From positions 1 through 64,000 of the forward strand of contig NZ_JACJSC010000002.1 in NCBI RefSeq assembly GCF_014697575.1: DNA of 64,000 nt, given 5' to 3'. Below are positions 1 through 9,847 of the stretch, piece by piece (position 1 is the stretch's first letter; each line of letters begins with the position of its first letter). Origin of the DNA: Planktothrix sp. FACHB-1365. GTDB lineage: Bacteria; Cyanobacteriota; Cyanobacteriia; Cyanobacteriales; Microcoleaceae. The position numbers were made by a program, and so were the translations under genes. Under the pieces are notes generated by a model. That model worked only from the letters and a program-made list of their open reading frames with translations, did not search any database and was not told the DNA's origin.

Positions 1-1
1 T

Positions 2-232
2 GAGTTAGTAGTAGATAGCTATGAACAGCCCAGGGAAAGACCAACAGACAATGAAGAGCAGAAAAAATATTACTCAGGAAAGAAAAAGACACATACCTTT
101 AAAAATCAAGTCATTGTCATGCCAAATTGAAAAGAAATAGTGGATGTAGCTGTGGGTTATACCGGAGCAACAAGTGATCTGAAATTGTGGAGAGAAAGAA
201 GCCAGGAATTGGGGAATAATCAAAAAGATTTC
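2..232 (+). pseudogene. Decayed IS5-like (DDE_4 type) transposase remnant
   Basis: Reading from base 2, the frame gives a peptide beginning ELVVDSYEQPRERPTDNEEQ, then a YYSGKKKTHTFKNQ stretch, a stop near 130, KEIVDVAVGYTGATSDLKLWRER, and more stops after 230. This matches from memory the conserved core of cyanobacterial IS5-family transposases with a DDE_4 domain (SYEQPxERP, YSGKKKxHTxK, TSDxKxWRER). It is cut at the window edge and carries in-frame stops, so it is dead. The rest to about 480 may be further transposase debris: a frame near 370 reads NSLVIINVTEKAYES. The antisense ORF over this stretch is a shadow. Confidence 0.7.
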
Positions 233-480
233 GGTTAAAGAGGCAAAATTATGAAGCAGTAATCTTGACAGTATGTGGATTAATAAGATGGCGAATAGGA
301 GCGATTGTATTACCATCTAAGAATAGCCAAGAATTCTTTTGAAAAATGATTGAATATCAGAGATAAAATTCATTAGTTATTATTAATGTGACTGAAAAAG
401 CCTATGAATCCGTTACTTTTGGAGAAGCCGGCACAGGAGTGCTAGAGATTCCAAAATTAGCTATAGAGGGCATTTGGAGA

Positions 481-986
481 TTTTCGGAGATGTCTAATGT
501 AGACTAGACAAATTGGGTGATCTCAATATGGGTATGATTACTGGTAATTCTGGTAATACACCTCCCTGTGAGGGTTTACCGTAGTTAATCAATATTTGTG
601 AATGAGAGTCAGATAAATTTTCGATTCATCATACACAGGGTTAGAGATAGTTTATAGAGCAAGTTTCAATCTTATTGAACAATCTTAATGCTCAGGATTA
701 TTAATTCTAAAAAATGGTTACACCCCCTGTAGGGGCGAGGCGCGCCTCGCCCCTACGATGAATTGGGTTTTAATAAATTTGTCGCTAGTGTTCTCAGAAA
801 CCGGGTTTTTTCTCCCATCTTTGGGTTTATCAACAAGCTATCTACAAAAACCCGGTTTCTCGTGCTAGGTTGGGACTCAGAAACCGGGTTTTTTCTCCAA
901 TCTTTGGGTGGCTCAACAAGCTATCTATAAAAACCCGGTTTTTAATTTGGGGCTGGGTGGCTATAAAAACCCGATTTATAATGGAT
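481..986. repeat. Gene-free repeat region
   Basis: No gene is visible. The stretch holds a perfect palindrome at about 731-757 (two arms of GTAGGGGCGAGG around GCGC) and four partial or complete copies of the AGAAACCGGGTTTCT repeat between about 797 and 975, arranged as two inverted pairs around similar spacers (ATCTTTGGGT and CAACAAGCTATCTA). The same repeat recurs at 7.86-7.92, 11.35-11.42, 19.68-20.05 and 48.73 kb. The paired arms could fold into hairpins in RNA. Confidence 0.6.
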
Positions 987-1403
987 TTAAGATTGCCAAC
1001 GGACTCGCTCGGCATGACCCCAAAAGGCTTCTAATTTATAGAAATCTCGTTCTTCGGGTAATAAAATATGGATAATTACATCTCCATAATCCATTAAAAC
1101 CCAGTTACCATCATTTTGACCTTCAATTCTGAGGGGAAGTCGTTGTAATTCTAATTCAACTTGATCTGAAATTGCTTGAGAAATTGCCCGGAGTTGAGCT
1201 TGAGAAAAGCCCGTTACAATCACGAAATAATCAGCTAAATAAGATACTTCTGATACGCGCAGCACCAGAATATTATCCGCTTTCCGATCATCGGCTGCTC
1301 GTGCGGCGACTAGGGCGGTTTCCCGGCTGCTATCTTCATCCCCAGAAAGGGCAGAGATGATCACTTGATCAGAGGCGTATTTGGTTTTGGCGTTATCAAA
1401 CAT
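987..1403 (-). CDS. rsfS: Ribosomal silencing factor RsfS (Iojap family)
   Basis: RsfS binds ribosomal protein uL14 on the 50S subunit and blocks subunit joining when nutrients are short. The 138-residue protein carries the whole family domain (about residues 30-135), with the recognisable ADNILVLRVSEVSYLADYFVI, GNWVLMDYGDVIIHIL and ERDFYKLEAFWGHA blocks. The first 28 residues are a poorly conserved extension, so the start could lie further in, but ATG at 1403 is the first in the frame. It stands alone, facing the repeat region. A short overlapping plus-strand ORF is antisense noise. Confidence 0.93.
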   Translation of the reverse strand: MFDNAKTKYASDQVIISALSGDEDSSRETALVAARAADDRKADNILVLRVSEVSYLADYFVIVTGFSQAQLRAISQAISDQVELELQRLPLRIEGQNDGNWVLMDYGDVIIHILLPEERDFYKLEAFWGHAERVRWQS

Positions 1404-1608
1404 TAAGCTCTTGTATTCCTCGTATAATAATCGGTTGCAGTTGGTTAATCCTGAATGGCTAAGATTGTAGCCAGGGGTGACAATGCCATAGAGATCTACT
1501 GATTATTTTAATCCTTCTTTTCGATTTTGGATGGTTCGGATTTTGCGAAGGCCATAAAGGAAATACCTGAGTTTCCCGTAACCGATGATTCGAGTTTACA
1601 TTCTATTG

Positions 1609-2883
1609 TCATCTAACAGATTTAGTCAAGGGTTCTGGGATGGGTGTAGACTTCGTTACCACTTCTGTAAATAACTGTTCATACTTGTTCAATGCTTGTT
1701 CAATACTAAAACAGTCTTCTGCATATTTTCGACCTTGTTGACCTAGAATTTTGACCTGCTCTGGATTTTTGTAAAGATCGACAATTGCATTGGCTAAACT
1801 TTCTGCATCTTCAGGCGGAACAACAATTCCCCCTCCACTGTTAAGAATTGCTTCTTTTGCGGTTCCCGTATCAGGAACAGAACCAACAATGGCGCAACCA
1901 CTAGCTAATAAAACCGGAATTTTTGAAGGCAAATTAAAAGCAGTAACTTCTCGTTTTTGCACCACTAATCCTACATTGGCAGCCGATAACATTTCAGGTA
2001 ATTTTTCACGAGGTTCCAGGGGAATTAATAAAATATTCTGGGCTTGATAGTTATCGCGTAAATTCTCTAACTCTTGCAAGGCTTTCTGTTCTCCGGCAAT
2101 CACAAAAGCAATATCAGGAATATATTCTAATAAAGTTGCTGCTTTAATCACCGTTTCTAAACCTTGGGTTAAAGCAATATTCCCTGAATACAGAACCACA
2201 AATTTATCTTGAAGTTGATACTTTTGGCGAAAAGAATTATCAATTTTGGGTAAGGGTCGAATAAACTTTGTATCGACCCAATTGGGAATATAAACAATTT
2301 TTTCTTCAGGAATCCCGTGTTCAACTAACTTATCAATAAAACCCGTGGCAATCACAGAAATTCGATCCACCTTTTCATAGGTCAATTGTTCAACGGCTTG
2401 GGCTGTTTTAACCACAACTCCATCAGGATTGACTAATTTAACCCGTAGGGCGGCTTCTGAAACAATATCCTGAATATTGAGAATCACCGGACAACGACGA
2501 ACCCCAGCATATAAACCCACCGGAACACTGACTAATAAAGGCGGAACCGTTGCAAAAATAATATCAGGTCGCCACCCCTTAAACGCCTGAACAATACTGG
2601 TGAGCATGAAACTACTATCCAGGAGAAGACGATCTAATAACCCCGGTTTAGGGCCGCGTACCCAAATATAGCTACGCTGAATCACCACTCCATGACGTTC
2701 TTCCGTCAGATAAAATTTATTCTGATATCCCTGATAAATCCGGCGTTCAGGATAGTTAGGCATTCCGGTAATTACCCGAACTTGATGACCTCGTTGAACC
2801 AAACCTTCAGCTAACTCTGTCATTAGAGGAGCAATACCGATGGGTTCAGGATAGTAATTATACGAGTAAATTAATATACGCAT
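1609..2883 (-). CDS. WcaI-like GT4 glycosyltransferase
   Basis: A GT-B-fold glycosyltransferase of 424 residues. The N-terminal acceptor domain begins MRILIYSYNYYPEPIGIAPL and carries VRVITGMPNYPERRIYQGY, both typical of WcaI/colanic-acid-type GT4 enzymes. The C-terminal donor-nucleotide domain (about 220-400) has VVLYSGNIALTQGLETVI, a VVQKREVTAFNLPSKIPVLLASG block and IVPPEDAESLANAI. It probably adds a sugar to a lipid-linked exopolysaccharide or lipopolysaccharide precursor at the inner membrane face. No polysaccharide genes flank it, so the product is unknown. Confidence 0.85.
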   Translation of the reverse strand: MRILIYSYNYYPEPIGIAPLMTELAEGLVQRGHQVRVITGMPNYPERRIYQGYQNKFYLTEERHGVVIQRSYIWVRGPKPGLLDRLLLDSSFMLTSIVQAFKGWRPDIIFATVPPLLVSVPVGLYAGVRRCPVILNIQDIVSEAALRVKLVNPDGVVVKTAQAVEQLTYEKVDRISVIATGFIDKLVEHGIPEEKIVYIPNWVDTKFIRPLPKIDNSFRQKYQLQDKFVVLYSGNIALTQGLETVIKAATLLEYIPDIAFVIAGEQKALQELENLRDNYQAQNILLIPLEPREKLPEMLSAANVGLVVQKREVTAFNLPSKIPVLLASGCAIVGSVPDTGTAKEAILNSGGGIVVPPEDAESLANAIVDLYKNPEQVKILGQQGRKYAEDCFSIEQALNKYEQLFTEVVTKSTPIPEPLTKSVR

Positions 2884-3054
2884 ACGCTTTGAATAGACCT
2901 AAAAACGGTTTTAGCATGATTTGTAGCTAAAGCAAGGACTCCTGAGTCATGTTAAGAAAACATTTTTATGCTTAGTCTAATGGTACTCACATCTGCAACC
3001 AAAATACTAGAAAAGGCTTGAAAACCGTTACCTCTCAGACTTATGTTCCTTTTT

Positions 3055-4710
3055 TTAGCTTTTCGGCTTTAGCACCAATACCATCTCCACCTCAACGGTG
3101 GAAACATCAGGAAACGTGGCACTGATACCCAAGCCTCGAATTGAATTGAGCATCATCATGCGGTTGGGTTGCAGGGAAATAGCCGGGGACGCTAACAAAT
3201 ATCCCATCGCCCAACCCGTAATTTTTTCCATATCTAAATAAACATAGCTATGGTGGGGACTGGGTAAAAATTTACTAATCGATTGAAATTGTTGGCTTTG
3301 ATTTAGGGGATGTTGGGGTTTCTGGGTGATTGCTTCCACCACAGGCCCTCCAAAAGCAACAAACATTAAATTTGAACTTAACCATCCATGTCCAAATAAG
3401 GTTCCTTGCTTAGGATCGTTCCATTCGGTGACTTCAACTCCAGCTAGAACATTTTGTTCAATATTAATCGGCGGATTACTATTAGCAATAATAGCATCCA
3501 ATTTATTTAACATTCGTTCTGCGGCGGGGCGATCGCTGGTTTCAATTAATAACACGCCTCCCAGTCCCAAAGCCGCTAACACGCCTTTTTCCGAAGCGAT
3601 CGCACCCAAGGCAAATTCCCCATCCATCCAGCCAAAGACATCTGTATCAGCATCTAAATCAATCGCTTGTAGTCCCAAACGAATTTGACGAGTCAAGTTC
3701 TCAAGAGGGGGATTGTTTTTTCCTAAGTTTAAAAATTGTAACCACAGTTGATGCAGATCATGGCTATTGACAAAGGCGAGGGTTTCTGTAGGAAAGCGAT
3801 TTACCATTTCCCCAAATTCCGGGGAACGCCGGGATATAGTGGCAGTGGGACGTAACTGGGCAATTGCTTTTAAGCGAAGTCCTTCCGGTTCTACCCCAAC
3901 TGCGAAAATAACAGATTGAATCGAGGTCAAGGAAGATAAGGGACTCAGAGATAAATCGGAAGCCTCCGGCCAAGTCGTCGCCACCTCTTTTGTAAACCGA
4001 TCATAGTCTGCTATTAACACGATGACTAAGGGATGGGAGAGGTTAGCACTTTTCAAGAAAAGGTTGGATTGTCCTGATAAACTCACTAGAGAGGGTGATC
4101 CTCTGAAGGTATCGATCGCCCGCTTTACAGGTTCGGGATGGGCTGCAATCACTAATTGATCATTAACAACCGCAACATGATATTGTTTTCCACTTTTTTC
4201 GAGATAATGGGATAAGGTAATTCCTCGATATTGACTTTGTTGAATTTCAATATCCGATGAAGCCTTTAATTTTTGGGCAAAAAGCCAAGCTTTCCATTGA
4301 TTTTTAATCCCTACCACCATTAACAGTTGAGGTTCAGAAGCGGGTTTAACCGGATCACGAGGTAATAACGCCACCATCACGCCCCCCATCCAAGGTTGAA
4401 TATCTCGATTGAAATTAATCGCTGTGCCTGCTAAACTTTGCTGTTGAAAGGCTTGAATTCCCTGCCCAATTAACGCTTGGGTTTCTGGAGTACCAAAATT
4501 TTGTAATTGTGATAAGGCGTGAGGCGTGGGAGAAACAAAGGTTGCCATGATCGCTTCACCCGGTACAACTTTGCCCGTTTCTACAGAACTATAGGCTTTG
4601 TACCGTTGATGAGTTAAATAAATGAAGGTGGCGATACTCCCAACACAGGCGATCGCGGCAACAACTAGGAAAAGCTTTGATTTTTTCTGGATCAGCATGA
4701 TGATTTTCAA
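3055..4710 (-). CDS. DUF3352 domain protein, membrane anchored
   Basis: This 551-residue protein starts with a Lys-rich head and one hydrophobic segment (about residues 12-33, LFLVVAAIACVGSIATFIYL), which suggests a signal anchor with the body outside the cytoplasm. The rest matches the cyanobacterial DUF3352 family, recognised from the opening VPGEAIMATFVSPTP, PWMGGVMVALLPRDP and the closing SYVYLDMEKITGWAMGYLLASPAI. Function is unknown. It is monocistronic as far as can be seen and diverges from the epimerase gene at 4855 across about 145 bases, which must hold both promoters. Confidence 0.8.
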   Translation of the reverse strand: MKIIMLIQKKSKLFLVVAAIACVGSIATFIYLTHQRYKAYSSVETGKVVPGEAIMATFVSPTPHALSQLQNFGTPETQALIGQGIQAFQQQSLAGTAINFNRDIQPWMGGVMVALLPRDPVKPASEPQLLMVVGIKNQWKAWLFAQKLKASSDIEIQQSQYRGITLSHYLEKSGKQYHVAVVNDQLVIAAHPEPVKRAIDTFRGSPSLVSLSGQSNLFLKSANLSHPLVIVLIADYDRFTKEVATTWPEASDLSLSPLSSLTSIQSVIFAVGVEPEGLRLKAIAQLRPTATISRRSPEFGEMVNRFPTETLAFVNSHDLHQLWLQFLNLGKNNPPLENLTRQIRLGLQAIDLDADTDVFGWMDGEFALGAIASEKGVLAALGLGGVLLIETSDRPAAERMLNKLDAIIANSNPPINIEQNVLAGVEVTEWNDPKQGTLFGHGWLSSNLMFVAFGGPVVEAITQKPQHPLNQSQQFQSISKFLPSPHHSYVYLDMEKITGWAMGYLLASPAISLQPNRMMMLNSIRGLGISATFPDVSTVEVEMVLVLKPKS

Positions 4711-4854
4711 GCGGGGGTTTTCAGGAATGTTTCTGATCAGAAAGATTAAGGTTATTTTCCCCCATGTTAGCTTGCTACCCGCACCTGGGAAGTACCGAAG
4801 ATTTGATAATCTAAAGACACAGGTGCGACCATTCAGCCATTAAGAGTTATTTTA

Positions 4855-5781
4855 ATGAAAGTAGCAGTTACAGGAGCAACAGGATTTGTCGGAAGTCGTT
4901 TAGTAGAACGACTGCAAGAGGACGGTCATTCGGTGTTAGTCCTGACCCGCAACCCAGAGCGGGCTAAACGAGTATTTCCTAGTTCTGTCTCTTCCGGGTT
5001 AGAAATTGTGGGTTATACTCCAACGAAATCGGGGACTTGGCAACAGGCGATTTCTGGATGTGATGGCGTGGTCAATTTGGCGGGAGCTCCCATTGCGGAC
5101 GAACGCTGGACACCCCAACGCAAACAGGAAATTTTAGAAAGTCGGTCAACGGCGACTCAAAAGTTAGTCGAAGCCATTCAAAACGCGGATTCTAAACCCA
5201 GTGTTCTCGTCAGTGCTTCAGCCGTTGGATATTACGGAAGCAGCGAAACGGCTCTGTTTGATGAAAATAGTCCCAGTGGACGGGATTTTTTAGCCAATGT
5301 CTGTTTAGCTTGGGAAGCCGCCGCCCAACAGGTGCAAGAAGTGGGCACTCGGTTAGTGATTTTAAGATTAGGAATTGTTTTGGGAATGGGGGGAGCATTA
5401 GGAAAAATGTTGACTCCGTTTAAACTGTTTGCGGGGGGGCCGTTGGGTTCAGGACATCAATGGTTTTCTTGGATTCATCGGGAAGATTTAGTCAATTTAA
5501 TTCTATTTAGTTTAACGAATTCTTCCGTTGAAGGAGTTCTAAATGCCACCGCACCCAACCCGGTAAAAATGGATCAGTTATGTCATGCTTTGGGTGAAGT
5601 TCTCCATCGTCCGTCTTGGCTTCCGGTTCCTGATTTTGCTTTAGAAATGTTATTAGGAGATGCGGCGCAGGTGGTTCTCCAAGGTCAACAAGTCGTTCCA
5701 AAACGCACGTTATCCTACAATTTTAATTATCAATATCCTACGGTTAAACCTGCCCTAGAAGAAATTTTGTCTTCTTCGTAA
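4855..5781 (+). CDS. TIGR01777 family NAD(P)-binding epimerase (SDR39U1-like)
   Basis: An extended short-chain dehydrogenase/reductase of 308 residues. The N-terminal Rossmann motif GATGFVGSRLVERL (residues 7-20) binds the nucleotide. NLAGAPIADERW and SASAVGYYG are family blocks. The C-terminal 50 residues (VPDFALEMLLGDAAQVVLQGQ and VVPKRTL) are the DUF1731 tail that defines the TIGR01777/YfcH group. In cyanobacteria and plastids these proteins are linked to cell division or thylakoid functions, but no reaction is established. ATG at 4855 lies next to an AT-rich upstream and gives the expected length. Confidence 0.9.
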   Translation: MKVAVTGATGFVGSRLVERLQEDGHSVLVLTRNPERAKRVFPSSVSSGLEIVGYTPTKSGTWQQAISGCDGVVNLAGAPIADERWTPQRKQEILESRSTATQKLVEAIQNADSKPSVLVSASAVGYYGSSETALFDENSPSGRDFLANVCLAWEAAAQQVQEVGTRLVILRLGIVLGMGGALGKMLTPFKLFAGGPLGSGHQWFSWIHREDLVNLILFSLTNSSVEGVLNATAPNPVKMDQLCHALGEVLHRPSWLPVPDFALEMLLGDAAQVVLQGQQVVPKRTLSYNFNYQYPTVKPALEEILSSS

Positions 5782-5929
5782 ATGGGGTAATGTTTTCAGA
5801 GATAAAACTTTGGTCTGGGCGAGGAGACCTCGCCCCTACATTTCAATGATTGCTGATCATCAATCATTGCCCATTCGTAATTCGTAATTCGTAATTCGTA
5901 ATTTGTAATTCCCAACAACCCCTTATATA
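5782..5929. repeat. Short tandem and palindromic repeats
   Basis: Between two plus-strand genes are a GGGCGAGG palindrome with GAGACC at its centre (about 5817-5839) and five near-perfect tandem copies of an AATTCGT heptamer unit (about 5876-5911). Similar simple repeats at 16.2, 36.57 and 48.8 kb suggest a slippage-prone intergenic class in this genome. Confidence 0.6.
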
Positions 5930-7357
5930 ATGAACAATCATTTTAATCAAGCTCGTTCTAGTTTAAAACAAACCTTAACCCGTTATCACCATTTAGGACG
6001 TCAACGGCGAAGCTCTCATCCTGAATTACAAGCGACATTACAAAAACAGTTAGAAGTTTTATCAACAAATTTAGAAAAACTTGAACAAGGAGTCATTAGA
6101 ATTGCAGTATTTGGGTTAGTCAGTCGCGGCAAATCGGCGGTTTTAAATGCGTTATTAGGGGAAAAAGTTCTGCAAACCGGGCCGTTAAATGGGGTGACTC
6201 AATGGCCTCGTTCTGTGCGTTGGAGCGTATCGTTACCGCAGATTGAAGAACCCAACCGGATTGATAATATTGAAGCACAAAATCCGATTCAAGTTGAATT
6301 AATTGATACCCCTGGATTAGATGAAGTGGCGGGACAAGTGCGAGGAGAAATGGCAAAGGATGTTACTCGCCAAGCGGATTTAATTTTATTTGTGGTATCG
6401 GGGGATTTAACTCGAACGGAATATGATGCACTTTCAGAATTACAAAATGCCCATAAACCTTTAATTATTATTTTTAATAAAATTGATTTATATACAGAAT
6501 CAGAACAAGATAAAATTTATCGAAATTTACAACAATTAATCCAGAGTAAAACCTTAGAAGCAGATAATTTTTCTACGGTTGATTCCGTTGACACTCCACA
6601 GAAATCAGCCCCATTTGAAATTGTCAAGGTATCGGCTGAACCCGCCCCCATACAATTAAGAATTGAATGGCCGGATGGTAAAATTACCCATGAATGGGAG
6701 TCTCCACCGCCTAAAATTGATGAATTAAAACAAATTATTGTAAAATTATTAAATCGAGAAGGGCGATCGCTTTTAGCGTTAAATGCCTTAGTTCAAGCCA
6801 GAGAAGCGGAACGCATTATTGCTCGTCAAAGTATTCAATTACAAGCGTCAGAAGCAGAAGAATTAATTTGGAAATTTACCCGTTATAAAGCTTTAGCTGT
6901 GGCGTTAAATCCCATTGCTATTTTAGATGTATTGGGTGCAACAATCAGTGATTTAATTTTAATTCGTTCTTTAGCTCGTTTATATGGTTTACCAATGACC
7001 AGCTATGAAGCGGGGAAATTATGGAAAAAAATTCTATTAAGTTCAGGAGGATTATTATTAGCTGAATTGGGGAGTGGTTGGATATTAGGATTTGGTAAAA
7101 GTGCCGCTGGGTTAGCAACGGATCTCGCAAATTATGCCGGAATTGCCATTACTCAAGCGTCAATTTCTGCCTATTTAACTTATACCGTCGGTCAAGCAGC
7201 GCAAGTATATTTAGAAAAAGGTTGTACTTGGGGTGAAAATGGAATTGATACCGCCATTCAAGGGATTTTAAATCAAGTCAATCGAGATAGTTTTATTACT
7301 CGATTAAAACAAGACATTGAAGGCAGTTCTCAATCCCCTTATTTAGAAGCAGATTGA
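5930..7357 (+). CDS. Dynamin-like/Era-like GTPase with DUF697-type C-terminus
   Basis: A membrane-associated GTPase of 475 residues. Motifs in order are G1 GLVSRGKSAV (about 63-72), G3 DTPGLDEV (about 126-133) and G4 NKIDLY (about 183-188). The second half has a helical segment YKALAVALNPIAILDVLGATISD, followed by hydrophobic stretches, a DUF697-like membrane domain. Proteins of this kind are common in cyanobacteria and are thought to act at membranes; the target is unknown. Its 3' end overlaps the convergent DUF4359 gene by 19 bases. ATG at 5930 follows AT-rich repeat DNA with no clear Shine-Dalgarno. Confidence 0.85.
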   Translation: MNNHFNQARSSLKQTLTRYHHLGRQRRSSHPELQATLQKQLEVLSTNLEKLEQGVIRIAVFGLVSRGKSAVLNALLGEKVLQTGPLNGVTQWPRSVRWSVSLPQIEEPNRIDNIEAQNPIQVELIDTPGLDEVAGQVRGEMAKDVTRQADLILFVVSGDLTRTEYDALSELQNAHKPLIIIFNKIDLYTESEQDKIYRNLQQLIQSKTLEADNFSTVDSVDTPQKSAPFEIVKVSAEPAPIQLRIEWPDGKITHEWESPPPKIDELKQIIVKLLNREGRSLLALNALVQAREAERIIARQSIQLQASEAEELIWKFTRYKALAVALNPIAILDVLGATISDLILIRSLARLYGLPMTSYEAGKLWKKILLSSGGLLLAELGSGWILGFGKSAAGLATDLANYAGIAITQASISAYLTYTVGQAAQVYLEKGCTWGENGIDTAIQGILNQVNRDSFITRLKQDIEGSSQSPYLEAD

Positions 7358-7764
7358 GAAGTTTTTGGGTCTTTTGTGGGAAAGGTTACAAAATTACCAA
7401 ATCCTCCTAATGTTTGATATTTATAGCCCATAATTTCGGTTGTATAAACGCTAAATAAAAGAGCATTTTGTTGGGTTGTGGATTTATTAATTGTATCTTT
7501 AATGAAGTCTCGTTGAGTAACGACTAAGGTATTACAAGTATTGACTAATGTATTAGATAGTCCTTTTAAAAATTCAGGGACTTGAGACTCTTGACAAATG
7601 GATTTTTTAATTTCTGTAGATAATTGATCAGAGGCATAATTGAGATATTCTTCCCGCTTGGGGTTTGTAAATATCATGGTTCCCGCTAAAATGCTGAGTA
7701 GGATTACCCCTTTTCCGATATAACCCGAAGATGGTTTAGCTTGAACGTGATCCAGTTTCATCAT
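7339..7764 (-). CDS. DUF4359 domain protein
   Basis: A 141-residue protein with one N-terminal hydrophobic segment (about 14-32, GYIGKGVILLSILAGTMIF), followed by the NPKREEYLNYASDQLSTEI block that marks DUF4359. A pair of Cys residues (in SICQES and VNTCNTL) in the probably exported part could form a disulphide. Function is unknown; the family is largely cyanobacterial. ATG at 7764 is preceded by a second ATG-like codon, so the start may move by one residue. It is convergent with the GTPase gene. Confidence 0.8.
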   Translation of the reverse strand: MMKLDHVQAKPSSGYIGKGVILLSILAGTMIFTNPKREEYLNYASDQLSTEIKKSICQESQVPEFLKGLSNTLVNTCNTLVVTQRDFIKDTINKSTTQQNALLFSVYTTEIMGYKYQTLGGFGNFVTFPTKDPKTSQSASK

Positions 7765-8082
7765 GTTAGTTACTGATTGAGTTAGAACCTATACTAGAAT
7801 ATCTTTATTGTATCTTTCACAGGTTTCTGAGTCTATTCAGGATTCCTGAACCGACCCCAGAAACCGGGTTTCTGTATTAATCGGGATTTGATATCATTAA
7901 ATTTGGGGGAGAAACCCGGTTTCTTAAGTTAACCCAAATTTGAAAGAACAGATTGTCTGAAGATGGGTAAAAAGAATTGACATAGATTTTTTAGATGATC
8001 ATTAAGCATTGTATGTTATTGTAGCAAACAATTAGGGCGATCGCTTGATTCCAACAAAAACAGAAAGGGAATCAATACCCCC
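7765..8082. repeat. Gene-free region with AGAAACCGGGTTTCT repeats
   Basis: No gene is seen. Two copies of the 15-bp palindrome-like repeat lie at 7859-7873 and about 7910-7925, with TTAATCGGGATTTGATATCATTAAATT between partial arms, followed by AT-rich DNA and a GCGATCGC site at 8037. Confidence 0.5.
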
Positions 8083-8538
8083 TCATTTCTGTTTAATATA
8101 GCTTTTAAAAATGGGATTGAGAGTCAATAGCGATCGCTCTCCCATTTCCACTTTTTCAATCAAGCTACGCCGAATTAATGATTTTATAACCTGCAAAAAT
8201 TCAGATTTTGATAATTCAACATCAAGAAGGGTTTCAGAAAAATCTGTAGGTTGCTCTTGATGCGCTAACCCATGAATGACCTGTTTTTCAGATGGCGATA
8301 AACGTTCTAAATGCAATTCCAGACAATGTTCTAAATCTCCTAAATAGATATGTTGTTGATCGGCTAAAAATTGAGAAACACTGCCATTATAAATCTCTTT
8401 AATAGTTGCAGCGATAATCTTTAACCAGGAAGGATGACCTTGGTACAGGGTAATTAATTCTAACCAGTTTTCCTCATCTTTTAATCCTTTCTGTCTTAAA
8501 ATTTCTGTTGCTGCTTCTCCCAAACCTCTCAAATTTAA
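8083..8538 (-). pseudogene. NB-ARC-type NTPase, C-terminal fragment cut by an IS
   Basis: The frame runs uninterrupted from the stop at 8083 up to the left end of the IS at 8539 and has no natural start. It reads LNLRGLGEAATEILRQKGL, then WLELITLYQGHPSWLKIIAATI and EIYNGSVSQFL. These resemble the distal part of cyanobacterial NB-ARC/STAND NTPases, where 'GLgeeEA..LL..KGL' and 'Y.GNPLALKLIA..I.elF.G.v..FL' are usual, followed by a winged-helix-like segment (LERLSPSEKQVIHGLAHQEQP). The P-loop half should lie upstream, but the sequence beyond the IS at 9847 is an unrelated gene, so the N-terminal part is missing here. Confidence 0.75.
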
Positions 8539-9846
8539 CAGGACTTACGCAGTGACGCTATATGTAGCGTACTAAGGAGAAGCGCGATGGCGTAGCCGCC
8601 TCACGGCATCGCGCTTCCCAAAAGAAATCTGGAAACGGAGAATAAGGAATGTTAAAATAGCATCAGAATTTATGCCCAAAAATATGAGCATCAATTATCT
8701 ATACTATTGCCAATATCTCCTGAGTAGCCAAATCAACTATACTCTAACTAACTTTGCTGCACATATTCAAAAGTTTAGCCATGATACAATTAATCGTTAC
8801 TTGAATTCAGAAAACTTAACACCCGAAGTGATTTGGGAAAAAGTGCATTCAGAACTTCAGAGCCATCCCGAAGCTTGTTTAGTTTTTGATGATACGGTAC
8901 TCGACAAGAGATTTTCCTCGAAAATTGAACTTGTCCGCCGTCAATATAGCGGCAATGAACATCGAGTGATTAGAGGAATTGGTTTAATAAGCTGTATTTA
9001 TGTAAATCCCGAAACGGGATACTATTCAGTGATTGATTATCGAATTTATGACCCAGATGGGGATGGTCACACCAAGCTGGATCATGTAGCAGATATGCTG
9101 AATGATGTCGTCTTTAAAAAAAAGATTCCTGTAGCGAAAGTGATACGTGGATAGTTGGTACGCAGCCCAAAAGCTAATGGCTTTGATTGATAATTTAGGG
9201 AAAATTTATTATGTTCCGCTCAAAAAAAATCGGTTAGTTGATGATACAGGGGGTCAAAAAAAATATCAGCCTATTGAACAGTTAATTTGGTCTGAAATTG
9301 AAGAAAAACAGGGAAAGCTAATCAAAATAAATAAATTCCCTAAAGATAAAAAAGTTAAACTATTTCGGGTAACTGTTTCTGCCAACAGAACGGAATATGT
9401 AGCTACAAATGATTTAAATCAGTCTTCAATAGATGAGGTCATATCTGAATGTAAACTGCGATGGAAAATTGAGGAATTCCACCGAGAAATTAAACAATTA
9501 ACCGGGATAGAATCTTGCCAATGTCGTCGAGCGAGTATTCAGAAAAATCACATTGCTTGTGCTTTATTAGTTTGGATTTTTCTGACTCGTATGGCTAAGA
9601 AAGTTTCTCAAACTGTCTATCAGTTAAAAGCTAGTTTGTTAGCAGATTACCTGAGCCAAGAGCTTAAACATCCCTCTCTGAAACTTTCTTTTATTTAGTT
9701 TACTCATCAATTCAAACACAGATTGATTCTCTTTATTATCAGCGATTTGCACGTAGCGTGCCGGAGGCATATCGCGCTTGGTGTCTGAATCAAGCGATCG
9801 CCTGATCCGATCAGGCGCTATATATAGCGTCCTTGCGTAAGTCCTG
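8539..9846 (+). mobile_element. Insertion sequence, about 1.31 kb, IS4/IS701-like, with about 31-bp inverted ends
   Basis: The left end starts CAGGACTTACGCA at 8539 and the right end is its exact complement at 9834-9846. The match continues inward through GACGCTATATGTAGCG on the left and GACGCTATATATAGCG on the right, about 31 bp with roughly four mismatches. The inner part is itself a small palindrome. The element carries one transposase reading region, broken by a frameshift. No clear target duplication is seen: the left flank ends CAAATTTAA and the right flank starts ATTGTTAG. That, and the two unrelated truncated genes on either side, suggest a deletion or recombination after insertion. 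HIP1-rich hairpins lie just inside both ends. Confidence 0.85.
8672..9698 (+). pseudogene. Frameshifted DDE transposase of the IS
   Basis: Two overlapping frames (8672-9154 and 9147-9698) together make a full transposase of about 340 residues. Catalytic acids are visible as D in CLVFDDTVLDK, D in the MDSWYA block at the frame junction, and E in WKIEEFHREIKQLTGIESCQCR, the order of IS4/IS701-type DDE enzymes. The frames can only be joined inside 9144-9154, because the second frame has stops at 9132 and 9141 and the first ends at 9152. That window (TACGTGGATAG) has no slippery heptamer, so a one-base indel is more likely than programmed frameshifting. The A8 run at 9116-9123 lies before the stops and cannot explain the shift. 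Confidence 0.85.
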
Positions 9847-9847
9847 A

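Noticed and set aside
74-316. 80-codon minus ORF at the left edge
   Set aside because: Antisense to the clear, though decayed, transposase frame.
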